A DNA stretch of 42,483 bases from WS-7 sp035635575. Its GTDB lineage: Bacteria > Eisenbacteria > RBG-16-71-46 > SZUA-252. The stretch spans positions 1-42,483 of the forward strand of contig DASQAV010000097.1 in NCBI GenBank assembly GCA_035635575.1. Reading direction: 5' to 3'. Of the stretch, positions 16,664 through 25,175 are shown piece by piece. The notes under the pieces are model-generated. The model made no database searches. It saw nothing but the letters and a program-made list of their open reading frames with translations, and was not told where the DNA came from. Position numbers and translations under genes: made by a program. Every line of letters starts with the position of its first letter. Positions within the stretch are counted from its first letter, which is position 1.

Positions 16664-17842
16664 ATGAGCCTTGTTCCGGCCCTCTTGGTCGCAGGCATCA
16701 CGGCGTACGGTATCTGGGAGACGCGACGCCACGAGCGCCATCTGTTCCAGATTCCCATCCGGATTCACGTCAACGGCACCCGGGGGAAATCGTCGGTGAC
16801 CCGCCTCATCGCGGCGGGGCTTCGCGCCGGAGGAATACGAACCTTTGCGAAGACGACGGGTACTACGGCCCGGATGATCGACACCGACGGATCCGAGATC
16901 GACGTATTCAGGATCGGAAAGCCCAACATCATCGAACAGGCCCGCATCGTCCGGCGCGCGGTCGAAGATAGGGCCCAGGCAATCGTCCTCGAATGCATGG
17001 CCGTGACCCCCGAGCTTCAACCGGTCTCGGAGCTGCGCCTGGTACGGAGCACGATCGGCGTCATCACCAACGTCCGGGCCGACCATCTCGATGTGATGGG
17101 GCCCACCGTGGACGACGTGGCGCGGGCCCTGGGGCAGACCATCCCGATCCGAGGGCATCTCTTCACGGCGGAACGCGATCGGATCGACCTCCTCGCCGCC
17201 GAAGCGAGGCGGCGCGGCACCGAGGTGCACGCGCCTTCCGCTGACACCGTGAACGAATCCGATCTCCAGGGGTTCACCTACTACGAGCACGCGGAAAATG
17301 TCGCGTTGGCTCTAGGGGTTTGCGCCCACATGGGCATTTCTCGTTCCGCGGCGCTCGAGGGCATGAAACGGACGACCCCGGACCCCGGGGCGCTGCGCCG
17401 CTACTGGGTCCAGATTGGATCCAAGGAGGTGGAGTTCATCAATGCCTTTGCCGCAAACGATCCCGACTCCACGCGGCTGATCTGGACGCGGCTCGGGCTC
17501 GATCGCGCGGAAGCCGGGGTCCGGCGGATCGTGCTCGCCAATTGCCGCGCGGACCGTCTGCAGCGTTCCGGACAGATCGCCCAGATGGTCGCACGCGATC
17601 TGAAGGCCGACCATGTGATTCTCTCCGGAGAAGGGACCGCGGTGGTGGCGCTGCGGGCGGTATCCATGGGACTCGACAGAGCCTGTCTGAGCGACCTTGG
17701 CGGTTTCGACGCGGAGCAGATATTCCAGCGCGTGATCAACCTGATCCCCGAGCGTGGAGTCGTCCTCGGTATCGGGAATATCGTCGGGCTGGGGCAGGAG
17801 ATCGTGCTCCACTTCAAGAACCAGGCGGTGCGGCGTGGTTGA
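16664..17842 (+). CDS. pgsB: Poly-gamma-glutamate synthase PgsB/CapB (Mur-ligase family)
   Basis: 392 residues, the standard PgsB length. An N-terminal membrane helix (3-18) precedes the Mur-ligase ATP loop NGTRGKSS (37-44). LECMAVTPELQP and ITNVRADHLDVMG are further hallmarks of the family. PgsB activates the gamma-carboxyl of glutamate with ATP and extends the poly-gamma-glutamate chain together with PgsC at the cytoplasmic membrane. No clear ribosome site is seen before the ATG. It starts a set of co-directional genes, the first four junctions of which overlap or abut. Confidence 0.95.
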   Translation: MSLVPALLVAGITAYGIWETRRHERHLFQIPIRIHVNGTRGKSSVTRLIAAGLRAGGIRTFAKTTGTTARMIDTDGSEIDVFRIGKPNIIEQARIVRRAVEDRAQAIVLECMAVTPELQPVSELRLVRSTIGVITNVRADHLDVMGPTVDDVARALGQTIPIRGHLFTAERDRIDLLAAEARRRGTEVHAPSADTVNESDLQGFTYYEHAENVALALGVCAHMGISRSAALEGMKRTTPDPGALRRYWVQIGSKEVEFINAFAANDPDSTRLIWTRLGLDRAEAGVRRIVLANCRADRLQRSGQIAQMVARDLKADHVILSGEGTAVVALRAVSMGLDRACLSDLGGFDAEQIFQRVINLIPERGVVLGIGNIVGLGQEIVLHFKNQAVRRG

Positions 17843-18284
17843 ACAGGCGATCGGCCTCGGTCTCCTCGTCAGCCTGATCTTTTCCGAGACACTGGGAATC
17901 GCGGCGGGAGGGATGGTGGTGCCGGGCTACGTCGCGCTCATGGTGCACGAGCCGCTCCGTCTCGCCGGCACGATCGCGGTGAGCCTGATCACCCTCGGAG
18001 CGATCAAGCTCATTTCGCGTTACGCACTCGTGTACGGGCGGCGCCGCATCGTGGTCGCCGTGCTCCTCGGATTCGTGTTCGGCGCGCTCTCGCGCAACTT
18101 CTTCGTGCTCCGGATCCACGGCGCTCCCATCGAATTTCAAACCATCGGCTACGTCATCCCGGGGCTCATCGCCAACTGGATGGAGCGGCAGGGCGTCCTC
18201 CAGACCATCTGCGTGATGATCACCACGGCGGTGCTGGTCCGTCTCTTCCTCATGCTCCTGAACGGGGGGGAGATCATCCGGTGA
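17835..18284 (+). CDS. pgsC: Poly-gamma-glutamate synthase membrane subunit PgsC/CapC
   Basis: 149 residues, the typical PgsC length, with four to five membrane helices and family stretches such as LLVSLIFSETLGIAAGGMVVPGY and GYVIPGLIANWMERQG. PgsC is the integral membrane partner of PgsB in the gamma-PGA synthase. The start is the GTG at 17835, overlapping the end of pgsB by 8 bases and preceded by a purine-rich AGGCGG. The stop in turn overlaps the next start. Confidence 0.94.
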   Translation: MVEQAIGLGLLVSLIFSETLGIAAGGMVVPGYVALMVHEPLRLAGTIAVSLITLGAIKLISRYALVYGRRRIVVAVLLGFVFGALSRNFFVLRIHGAPIEFQTIGYVIPGLIANWMERQGVLQTICVMITTAVLVRLFLMLLNGGEIIR

Positions 18285-19408
18285 GCGCGACCCGGGCGTC
18301 GACTCCCGCGCTTGTCGGCCTGGCGTGTTTCTCGCTGATCCTGTACGGACTATCCGAGCGGAGCCTTTCGCCGGTCCACGCGGAGGCGTACGTGAAAAAG
18401 CTCCGCGCCGTGGTCCTGATGGAGCGGGCAGAGCATGTCATCGCGGCCAGGAAGCGGGAACGTGGCATTCCCATCGACGATCGGAACGACCCGGATGGCT
18501 ACGGAATCATCGGGCCGCAGTTCACGCTGATCACGACCGATCGCGGCTCCCAGGCGGCGAAGGTGCTCGCGGCGCACCCCAACTTCGCCGCCGCGGTGAC
18601 GCAGATGATGCTGGAGGCACACGTCCGCAAGGGGGACCTGGTGGCGGTGGGCATGACGGGCTCACTCCCGGGGCTCAACCTGGCCGTGCTCGCCTCGTGC
18701 CGCGCGATCGGCGCCGAGCCCGTGATCATTACCTCGGTGGGCTCTTCCATGTTCGGAGCCACCGACCCCGACCTTACGTGGCTCGACATGGAATCGGTCG
18801 TCGGCGCGCACGATCTTCTGCCCTACCGCTCGCTGGCGGCTTCGCTCGGTGGAGGAGGCGATGTGGGACGCGGTCTGTCTCCGGCCGGGCGGCAGCTCCT
18901 GACGGATGCCGCGGCCCGGAACGGCGTCCGGCTCCTCGACTCGCCCAATGTCCTCGAGGCCGTGAAGCAGCGCGTCGCCCTCTACGACTCCGTGGCTACG
19001 GCGCGCGGGAGCCCGATCAAGCTCTACGTGAACGTTGGAGGCGGCGTCGCGAGTCTCGGCGGTGCCCAAAACGGACGCCTCATCCCGCCGGGGCTCACCT
19101 TCCGATTGGCTGCGCGCAACTACCCGAATCGCGGGGTGATCAACGTCTTGGCCGAGCGGCGGATCCCCGTGCTTCAGCTGCTCGACGTCGAGAAGCTGGC
19201 GCGCCGTTTCGACATCAGCACTCCCGATGGCGATACGCCGAAACCCGGCAAGGGTCTCCTCTTCATCAAGTACCGGTACAATCTGTACGTAGTGGGAGGC
19301 TCCGCGCTCCTCGTGCTGCTGGCCAATTACTTCGTCTTGAGACTGGATCTGAGACAGAAGCTCCTTGGGCGGCCACACCCTGAAGCTCAAAGGATCAAGA
19401 CCCCATGA
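18281..19408 (+). CDS. Poly-gamma-glutamate system protein, PgsW-like
   Basis: 375 residues from a GTG at 18281 that overlaps the pgsC stop. One N-terminal and one C-terminal hydrophobic segment (about 10-24 and 338-357) bracket a large soluble domain, probably outside the cytoplasm. The sequence resembles the 'poly-gamma-glutamate system protein' family found beside pgsBC in bacteria lacking the classic Bacillus arrangement (PgsW, from memory of the family). Recognisable stretches are KKLRAVVLMERAEHVIAARK and VGMTGSLPGLNLAVL. Its biochemical role is not established; a place in the synthase or export complex is the natural inference. It is followed at once by two envelope genes. Confidence 0.8.
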   Translation: MSATRASTPALVGLACFSLILYGLSERSLSPVHAEAYVKKLRAVVLMERAEHVIAARKRERGIPIDDRNDPDGYGIIGPQFTLITTDRGSQAAKVLAAHPNFAAAVTQMMLEAHVRKGDLVAVGMTGSLPGLNLAVLASCRAIGAEPVIITSVGSSMFGATDPDLTWLDMESVVGAHDLLPYRSLAASLGGGGDVGRGLSPAGRQLLTDAAARNGVRLLDSPNVLEAVKQRVALYDSVATARGSPIKLYVNVGGGVASLGGAQNGRLIPPGLTFRLAARNYPNRGVINVLAERRIPVLQLLDVEKLARRFDISTPDGDTPKPGKGLLFIKYRYNLYVVGGSALLVLLANYFVLRLDLRQKLLGRPHPEAQRIKTP

Positions 19409-20304
19409 ATGTTGCCCAGCGAGTCGCAGCGGTAACCGCCTTCCTCCTTCTGACCGCTTCGGCCGAGGCCGCCAAGTGGCAAGCCGTAGAACGCATCGCC
19501 GGCCGTTCGCCATTGATGGTTTCGGTGAAGGAGAAACCGAGGATCTATTTCCGGGTCACACCCGATTCGTCGCTGGCCGTCACGGTCGACGGTCCCGGCC
19601 GGTTGCGACTCGTGTCGCGTGCCGAAGCTCGGCCCGGCCTGAGCCATCCCATTTCGTACAAGGTGCGCATCGAGGAGGGCGGAAAGCTCCTGAAGGAGCA
19701 GGTGACCGAAAGCTCGGCCGCCGACGGGGTCAAGCTCGGCGACGGCAAGGCGGTGATTTGCAAGAGCCGCACCGTTGCGTGGGATCTGCCCGGGGGAAAG
19801 CATGGGCTCACGATCTCGGTGACCGGCACCCCATCGGTCCTGGTCCGAATCCTCTCCTCGAGCGCGAAACGGGGCGATGTCGAGATGATCTCGATCACCC
19901 CCGTCGATGCGGCGCGGAGCGTGACTGTCTCCGAGGGGGAGAAGCTCATCCCTTACTACACGGCGTTTCCCGGGAAACCGGTGAAGTTCCGGATCGTCGG
20001 ACCCACCGATCTCGAGCTCTCCGCGCGCCTCGATTTCGACGCGACCATGCGGGGAACCCAGGCGTATCGCATCGCCATCACGAAGGGGGGAGTGCGCATC
20101 CGGGAGGCTCAGTTCAAAACCACGAAGGCCACGACGGCGTCGTACACAGACCTCAAGGACAGAAGCGCATCGAAGATGGACACGATCGTGATTCCGCTGG
20201 GCGTCGGAACACACGAGCTCTCCGTGGAGCTCCTGGACCCCAGGACCGGATCGGCCGAGATCCATGCGCGGATCCCCCAACCTACGGTCGGGAGCGAGGA
20301 ATGA
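19405..20304 (+). CDS. Secreted protein of the poly-gamma-glutamate operon, family not recognised
   Basis: 299 residues with a signal peptide (hydrophobic 8-20, cleavage near AEAA) and a predominantly beta-type mature part with no membrane segment. I do not recognise the family. Two halves each seem to hold a beta-sandwich-like region (about 30-160 and 165-290), consistent with a periplasmic binding or scaffold protein. It overlaps the PgsW-like gene by ATGA and overlaps the next gene, a candidate outer-membrane barrel, in the same way, so all are made together. A role in guiding the polymer across the periplasm, or in keeping it attached, is inference from position. Confidence 0.75.
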   Translation: MNVAQRVAAVTAFLLLTASAEAAKWQAVERIAGRSPLMVSVKEKPRIYFRVTPDSSLAVTVDGPGRLRLVSRAEARPGLSHPISYKVRIEEGGKLLKEQVTESSAADGVKLGDGKAVICKSRTVAWDLPGGKHGLTISVTGTPSVLVRILSSSAKRGDVEMISITPVDAARSVTVSEGEKLIPYYTAFPGKPVKFRIVGPTDLELSARLDFDATMRGTQAYRIAITKGGVRIREAQFKTTKATTASYTDLKDRSASKMDTIVIPLGVGTHELSVELLDPRTGSAEIHARIPQPTVGSEE

Positions 20305-21455
20305 GGCAAAGGGGCACGTCTCGAGGATCGCGAGGTGCGGTATGGGTGGCCGCCGTGACGCTCGCGCTCGCGGCAGGGACACTGGCGGTCGTCCCGCGAA
20401 CGGCTCGGGCGGAGCTGGGCCAGAGCTTCAATCTGGGATTGGGCGCATCGACCCTGTACGACGACAATTTCATGCAGTACTCCTCCGACCAGCTGCGCGT
20501 GTTCGCGTCGGGACTGAATCCAGACCGGTTCTCCATCCAGAGCAGCGACGATCTCCTCATCGGACCCTATGCGTCGCTCACCTGGCGGAACGAGATGGGA
20601 AAGGGTCGCTCCCACGGCCTCCGGCTGAAATGGAGCGGCGAGTTTCACAAGGAGAACGGCACCGCCGATTTCCGGACCTACAGCGCGACCTGGCGCGAGG
20701 CGTTTCCCAAGGATCGCCGGCTCACCCTGTACGGTTTCTGGCTCCCCGGCTTCTATCTGCGTCAGCTGTTCGATGAGGACGTGGTCGTGGCGTTCCCCGG
20801 CTTATCGAAGTATCGACGTGTGACGTTCGACCTCGGGATCGGATCGCTATCCTGGCGCCAGCGGATCGCCGGCAAATCGCGAGGTGAGATCAAATATCAG
20901 TACGAGCATCGCAGTTACAGCCCGGATTTCGTAGAGCGAACCTCGCGCACCCACCAAGGTGAGCTGGGGGTCGAGTTCTACCGGCTCCCTCGCCGCGGCA
21001 GCGTCGAATTCCACGGCGGCTATCGAGTGTCCAAGGCCAGGGCTGCCGATTCCGACTCGGTGGCAGACGATCCGGACGTGAGCTACCACGGGATCATCGC
21101 CGGGGTCGGGTGGCGCTCGGATCTGGTGCGTAAGAAGGCGTGGAGGCTCGGAGCGAGCGCGGGGTACGAGTTCGGGACGCGCGCCTACGATTCGCCCCTG
21201 GCGACCGACAAGTATCACTACAAGCGCGACGACACCTTGAACACCATCGATGTCGCACTCCGGTGGGCGCTTCCTCCGCACTGGGCCGTTCGAGGCGTCT
21301 ACAGCTTTGGCCACAACTCGGCACGCCTCGGCACGCAGGCGCCTCCGAGCTCGGATACGGGAAGCTATACCGAGAACACGGTCGGCCTGGCGGTGGACTG
21401 GTCCGGGGCACTCTGGCGGCAGGCGAAGGCCGCACCCGGCACCGAAGAGGAATAG
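20301..21455 (+). CDS. Outer-membrane beta-barrel candidate in the poly-gamma-glutamate operon
   Basis: 384 residues from the ATG at 20301, which overlaps the previous stop. A twin-arginine-poor, basic signal peptide (hydrophobic 14-30, cleavage near ARAE) is followed by alternating amphipathic strands rich in Tyr, Trp and Arg with short turns, e.g. HGLRLKWSGEFHKENG, GEIKYQYEHRSYSPDF, WRLGASAGYEFG and WAVRGVYSFGHNS. This pattern is typical of outer-membrane barrels of 12-18 strands. No enzymatic motif is seen. Its coupling to pgsBC suggests it is the outer-membrane exit or anchor for the polymer, a component absent from Gram-positive systems; this is inference. Confidence 0.75.
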   Translation: MRQRGTSRGSRGAVWVAAVTLALAAGTLAVVPRTARAELGQSFNLGLGASTLYDDNFMQYSSDQLRVFASGLNPDRFSIQSSDDLLIGPYASLTWRNEMGKGRSHGLRLKWSGEFHKENGTADFRTYSATWREAFPKDRRLTLYGFWLPGFYLRQLFDEDVVVAFPGLSKYRRVTFDLGIGSLSWRQRIAGKSRGEIKYQYEHRSYSPDFVERTSRTHQGELGVEFYRLPRRGSVEFHGGYRVSKARAADSDSVADDPDVSYHGIIAGVGWRSDLVRKKAWRLGASAGYEFGTRAYDSPLATDKYHYKRDDTLNTIDVALRWALPPHWAVRGVYSFGHNSARLGTQAPPSSDTGSYTENTVGLAVDWSGALWRQAKAAPGTEEE

Positions 21456-21460
21456 AGACC

Positions 21461-22141
21461 GTGCGCGTCCTTCCTCGCCCATGGGTGCTCGTCTCGATTG
21501 CGGCCATTGCGGCCACGGTTCTCGGCTGCAATACGGCCGCGATCCTTGCGCCGCCGCCCCCGCTCCGCGCCGCCTCGGCATCGAATCTCGCGATCGACCT
21601 CGAGTTCGCTGAGCCGCTCGACAAGGCTTCCGCACAGGACCCATCCCACTATCTTGTGTATCCAACAGCCGCGTCCGGATCGCCGGCGAGCGTTCTTCAG
21701 GCTGCGCTGATCGATACGCTCTACGGGCGAGTCGTTCGTCTCTTCCTTCAAGATCCCGTGCAGGGGTTCCTCCCCGACAGCACGGACTATACGATCCAGA
21801 CCTCTGCCGTGATCACGCTCGCTGGAACGTCCACGGGCACCCGGTCCGTGGTGGTCCGTACCGGCCTCAACTACGACACGCCGATGCAGAACCTGTTCGC
21901 CCTCCACTGCAATTCATGCCACGGTCCGGCGATCGCCGACGGGGCCTACCGGACGGACAGCTATAGCGCCCTCTTCGGCCCCGGAACGTCACCGACGCCC
22001 AACGTCATCGCCGGCGATCCCAACTGTCTCCTCGTGGTCAAGACCAAGCCTTCGAACTCCATGTACCGTCTGGGCAACCTGACCTTCCTCGACTCCGAAA
22101 TCATCCGCAACTGGGTCGTCAGCTATCAGGCCAGACCCTAG
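21461..22141 (+). CDS. Lipoprotein with a single c-type heme motif
   Basis: 226 residues. The signal peptide ends in a lipobox VLGC (C23), so the protein should be lipid-anchored. Residues 35-135 look like a SbsA-type Ig-like domain (LDLEFAEPLD-like strand, then a long beta region). A C-terminal domain carries the heme-binding motif CNSCH (150-154), with M201 a possible axial ligand. The GTG at 21461 lies 5 bases after the barrel stop with GAGG upstream, so it is probably on the same transcript as the pgs genes. Why a heme lipoprotein belongs there is unclear; it may simply be co-transcribed. Confidence 0.8.
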   Translation: MRVLPRPWVLVSIAAIAATVLGCNTAAILAPPPPLRAASASNLAIDLEFAEPLDKASAQDPSHYLVYPTAASGSPASVLQAALIDTLYGRVVRLFLQDPVQGFLPDSTDYTIQTSAVITLAGTSTGTRSVVVRTGLNYDTPMQNLFALHCNSCHGPAIADGAYRTDSYSALFGPGTSPTPNVIAGDPNCLLVVKTKPSNSMYRLGNLTFLDSEIIRNWVVSYQARP

Positions 22142-22156
22142 CCTCGGGACCAACGA

Positions 22157-22182
22157 GGGCGCCCCGCTCACGCGAGGCGCCC
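22157..22182. terminator. Strong hairpin between convergent genes
   Basis: GGGCGCC at 22157-22163 pairs with GGCGCCC at 22176-22182. The stem is continued inside by CGC/GCG after one mismatch, leaving a four-base loop. It lies between the stop of the heme lipoprotein and the stop of the protease on the other strand, where a bidirectional terminator is expected. No T-tract follows on either strand, so it may work with Rho or as a 3'-end stabiliser. Confidence 0.55.
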
Positions 22183-22213
22183 CCGAGATGACGATCGTGT
22201 TCCTTCGCTGCGG

Positions 22214-24028
22214 CTACTTTCTCGTCCGGAAACTCCAGGTCGATGACCATCCGCTCGTGCCGGCGGCGTTCGTGGCATTGACACGCCAGTAGTAGGTCAC
22301 GCGGCTCCCAAGCCCGCTCAGGGCCGTGGAGGTACCCGTGATTCCCGGGGTGTCGGATACGAGCGTGCCGAATGTCGAGCTGGTCGATACCTGAACCCGA
22401 TAGGAATCGGCCCCTGGGGACGCGTTCCATGCCAGCGACGGTGAGCGGGACACGTTGTTCGTCCCGTTCAATGGTGAGCTCAACACCGGCGCCGCGGGCG
22501 GCGGCGCGGAAGCGGTCGTAAAGCTTCGCGTCGCGGAGAATGCGCTCGTCCCTCCGGCATTGCTCGCGTTCACGCGCCAGTAATACACCGTGTTCCCCGT
22601 CAGTCCTCCGACACTCGTCGAGGTCCCGGTCACGGACTGGTTGTAAACGAACGAGGTGAAGCCGGAGTTCGCCGACACCTGAACCGTATAGGAGGTCGCG
22701 CCCGACGAAGCGTTCCAGGAGAGCGCGGCCGGTGTGGCCACTCCCGTCGCGGCATCCGCCGGCGATAGCAAGGTCGGCGCCGCGGGTGGAGGCGGAGGAG
22801 GTGGGGGCGGACCGAAGAGCGAATAGAGAAGGCGGTTCGGAGTGCCCGATGGAATCCCGGTGATCACTCCCGCCGTGGCAGCCGAGGTGAGCGCCGATGC
22901 CACAGCCGCCGGAGTCGCCGTCGGATTGGCGGCCAGATAGAGCGCGGCCACGCCGCACACGTGGGGCGAGGCCATCGACGTTCCCGAGATCGTGTTCGTG
23001 GCGGTGTCCGACGTGAACCAGGATGAGGTGACGTTCACGCCCGGAGCGCAAATGTCCACACCCGCGCCGAAGTTGGAGAAAGAGGCAAAGCCGTCACTGA
23101 TGTCCGTGGCTCCGACCGTGATCGCCTCCGGAACGCGCGCCGGCGACTGGGTCGACGCATTGGCCGAGGCGTTACCAGCCGAGACGCAGTACACGACCCC
23201 GTCGGCGATGGACCGCTGCACGGCGGCGTCCAGCGTGGCGTCGGTGGGCCCGCCCAGGGACATGTTCGCGACGGCAGGCGTGGTCGTGTGGTTGCCGGTC
23301 ACCCAATCGATCCCCGCGATGACCTGGGAGTAGCTTCCCGAGCCACTGTTGTCCAGAACCCGGACCGCGATCAGGCGGACACTCTTGGCCACGCCGTACA
23401 CGGCGCCTCCAATGGTTCCCGCCGTGTGGGTGCCGTGTCCGTTGCCGTCGGCGGCCGTTCCGCCACTCGTGATCGCGTCGTATCCGGTCACGGCGCGTCC
23501 ACCGAATTCGGAATGGGTGAACCGAATGCCCGTGTCGATGCAATAGGCGTCGATCCCCGCGCCGGTCTGGTCGTACTGATACGTGGTGCTGAGCGGAAGA
23601 GCGTGCTGATCGATTCGATCCAGGCCCCATGTGGCGTTCGATTGAACGGTCACGGCGTGCGCGATCTGATCCTGGTCGATGTAATCGACGTTGGGGTTAT
23701 TGCGCAGCGCCTGGACCGCGGCCGGGGTCAGCTTGGCCGCGAAGCCCTTGATCGTGTGCTTGTAGGTGTAGTCGGCCTTGAATCCCAGGTTCCTGCCGAT
23801 CTGGTTCACCTCGCCGTCGACGTCCGCGATCGCATCCTTCAGGACCACGATATAGCCGCCCTGAACGGTGGTCGGTCCGGCGGGATGTAGGATGAGGGGC
23901 GCCGGGCCGCTCGCGCGTGCTCGGTGTAAGTCCGGAGAGGCAATCTTCGACGAATCCTTGGAGCAACCGGCGATGAGGGCTACGTGAATCACGAAAAGCG
24001 CAAGTAGCCAGGGGGAACCTCGTCTCAT
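22214..24028 (-). CDS. Subtilisin-like (S8) serine protease lipoprotein with two fibronectin-III-like domains
   Basis: 604 residues from the ATG at 24028, with GGAGG 8 bases upstream. A lipobox LIAGC (C22) marks it as a lipoprotein. An inhibitor-I9-like propeptide (about 55-125) precedes the S8 domain. Catalytic D165 in CIDTG, H198 in GHGTH, oxyanion N286 in SAGN and S351 in GTSMASPH are all intact. A run of nine prolines then links to two tandem fibronectin-III-like domains of about 90 residues each, closely related to one another (both contain YYWRVNA). It should be processed and act at the cell surface or in the periplasm. It has no FlgD-type tail, unlike other secreted proteins here. Confidence 0.94.
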   Translation of the reverse strand: MRRGSPWLLALFVIHVALIAGCSKDSSKIASPDLHRARASGPAPLILHPAGPTTVQGGYIVVLKDAIADVDGEVNQIGRNLGFKADYTYKHTIKGFAAKLTPAAVQALRNNPNVDYIDQDQIAHAVTVQSNATWGLDRIDQHALPLSTTYQYDQTGAGIDAYCIDTGIRFTHSEFGGRAVTGYDAITSGGTAADGNGHGTHTAGTIGGAVYGVAKSVRLIAVRVLDNSGSGSYSQVIAGIDWVTGNHTTTPAVANMSLGGPTDATLDAAVQRSIADGVVYCVSAGNASANASTQSPARVPEAITVGATDISDGFASFSNFGAGVDICAPGVNVTSSWFTSDTATNTISGTSMASPHVCGVAALYLAANPTATPAAVASALTSAATAGVITGIPSGTPNRLLYSLFGPPPPPPPPPAAPTLLSPADAATGVATPAALSWNASSGATSYTVQVSANSGFTSFVYNQSVTGTSTSVGGLTGNTVYYWRVNASNAGGTSAFSATRSFTTASAPPPAAPVLSSPLNGTNNVSRSPSLAWNASPGADSYRVQVSTSSTFGTLVSDTPGITGTSTALSGLGSRVTYYWRVNATNAAGTSGWSSTWSFRTRK

Positions 24029-24356
24029 GAAATCCTCCAAGTTGGTCGCTGACGGATCAGCATTCCGAATTACGGTGTGTGGAGGGCGCGATGGAGGGAC
24101 GAGGCGGAGGTCGGCAGCGCGACACCGGCAGAGAAACGAAGGCACGTCCGCCAGACGTCAGAGGTACAGCGCTCAAGGGGAGATACCTCGGAACTGAGAT
24201 CCGGTCCGGAGCACTGAAAGCGGCCTACTGGCGCGAGAAAGGCCACGCTGTCCTTCCCCAACATAACAGGAGAGAACGGGAGCGGAGAACTCCAAAGTTC
24301 GCTGCTGTCAGAGTTTGTCTGACATGAAATTCCGAAACTGCATCTTCAGCTCGTCT
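24029..24356. other. 328-base gap without a gene
   Basis: It lies upstream of the protease and downstream of the small barrel gene, both on the minus strand, so it should hold the protease promoter. I see no convincing promoter hexamers. A weak hairpin, GTCAGA at 24307-24312 pairing with TCTGAC at 24318-24323, lies 34 bases past the barrel stop and could end that transcript. Base composition is less GC-rich than the surrounding genes. No open frame here looks like a protein. Confidence 0.5.
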
Positions 24357-24962
24357 CTATTGGATCCGTCTTCCCAGATACCAGGTCAGTCCAAAGGAGG
24401 CGCGCCAGGGGTTGACGTCCAACGGGAAATACCTCGTTTGGCCACCGTCCAATTCACGCTTGCCTTCGCGGAGGGGACGAACCATTTCCAGCATGGGATG
24501 GAACGCAAGCCGCCCGGACACGAGGAACTGGAGTCCAGCGCCGACTTCAGCGAAGTCGAAGGACATCTTGATGCCGCGGTCACTGAGATGCCCCATGCCC
24601 GCGTTCACGAAGGGTAGGATACGTCGCTTCCATGGTTGGCGAAGCTGTATGCCGACGCTGGTGTAGGTCCCGTTCTGTTGCCCCCAATCATGGGTAATCA
24701 GGCGCACAGCGACGTAGGGCGCCACGTTTGCGGACGTTGCATATGCGAGCCGCAACCCGAGTCCGGGTCTCCCGCCCGATACAAACCCCCCATCGGCGCT
24801 CATCGGATCGACATAGGACCATCGCTCGGAACGGAAGAGATCGATGTCTGCCGCGAAGCCGCGAAACCGTGCCGCCCCGGAGCCGGTCGCCGCGTAGCTG
24901 GAAGGTGTGGCCGCGCCCAAGATGACTGCCAGGAAGATCCAGACTGTTGCATGCGCTCTCAT
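24357..24962 (-). CDS. Small outer-membrane beta-barrel protein
   Basis: 201 residues. The signal peptide (hydrophobic 6-20, cleavage near SYAA) is followed by amphipathic beta strands with aromatic girdles, e.g. GLGLRLAYATS, VAPYVAVRLITHDW, TSVGIQLRQPW and a closing ASFGLTWYLG. This resembles eight-stranded OmpA/OmpW-like barrels. No periplasmic domain or catalytic motif is seen. It stands alone, divergent from the deacetylase gene to its right. Function unknown. Confidence 0.75.
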   Translation of the reverse strand: MRAHATVWIFLAVILGAATPSSYAATGSGAARFRGFAADIDLFRSERWSYVDPMSADGGFVSGGRPGLGLRLAYATSANVAPYVAVRLITHDWGQQNGTYTSVGIQLRQPWKRRILPFVNAGMGHLSDRGIKMSFDFAEVGAGLQFLVSGRLAFHPMLEMVRPLREGKRELDGGQTRYFPLDVNPWRASFGLTWYLGRRIQ

Positions 24963-25175
24963 GTGGGTTTCTCCTCGGTCTTGGCCGGATTTACACCGCG
25001 GGCGACGCCCGGCATCCTGCTCTCATGGGTAAGAATGCGGGAGATGGGGTAAAGCGAACGGCCCTTGGGAGTGTTCGAGAGAAGCGTGTGATGGGGAGAG
25101 CCGGAAGAGTAATCCTTGCCGGACGGTCGCACCAGCGGCGATCATGGCGTAGTCTGCGGTGCTCGACGATCGGCC

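Noticed and set aside
16664..19408. A folylpolyglutamate or Mur ligase housekeeping role for the pgsB-like gene
   Set aside because: The N-terminal membrane helix, length, and overlap with a PgsC-type gene and a PgsW-like gene point to gamma-PGA synthase instead.
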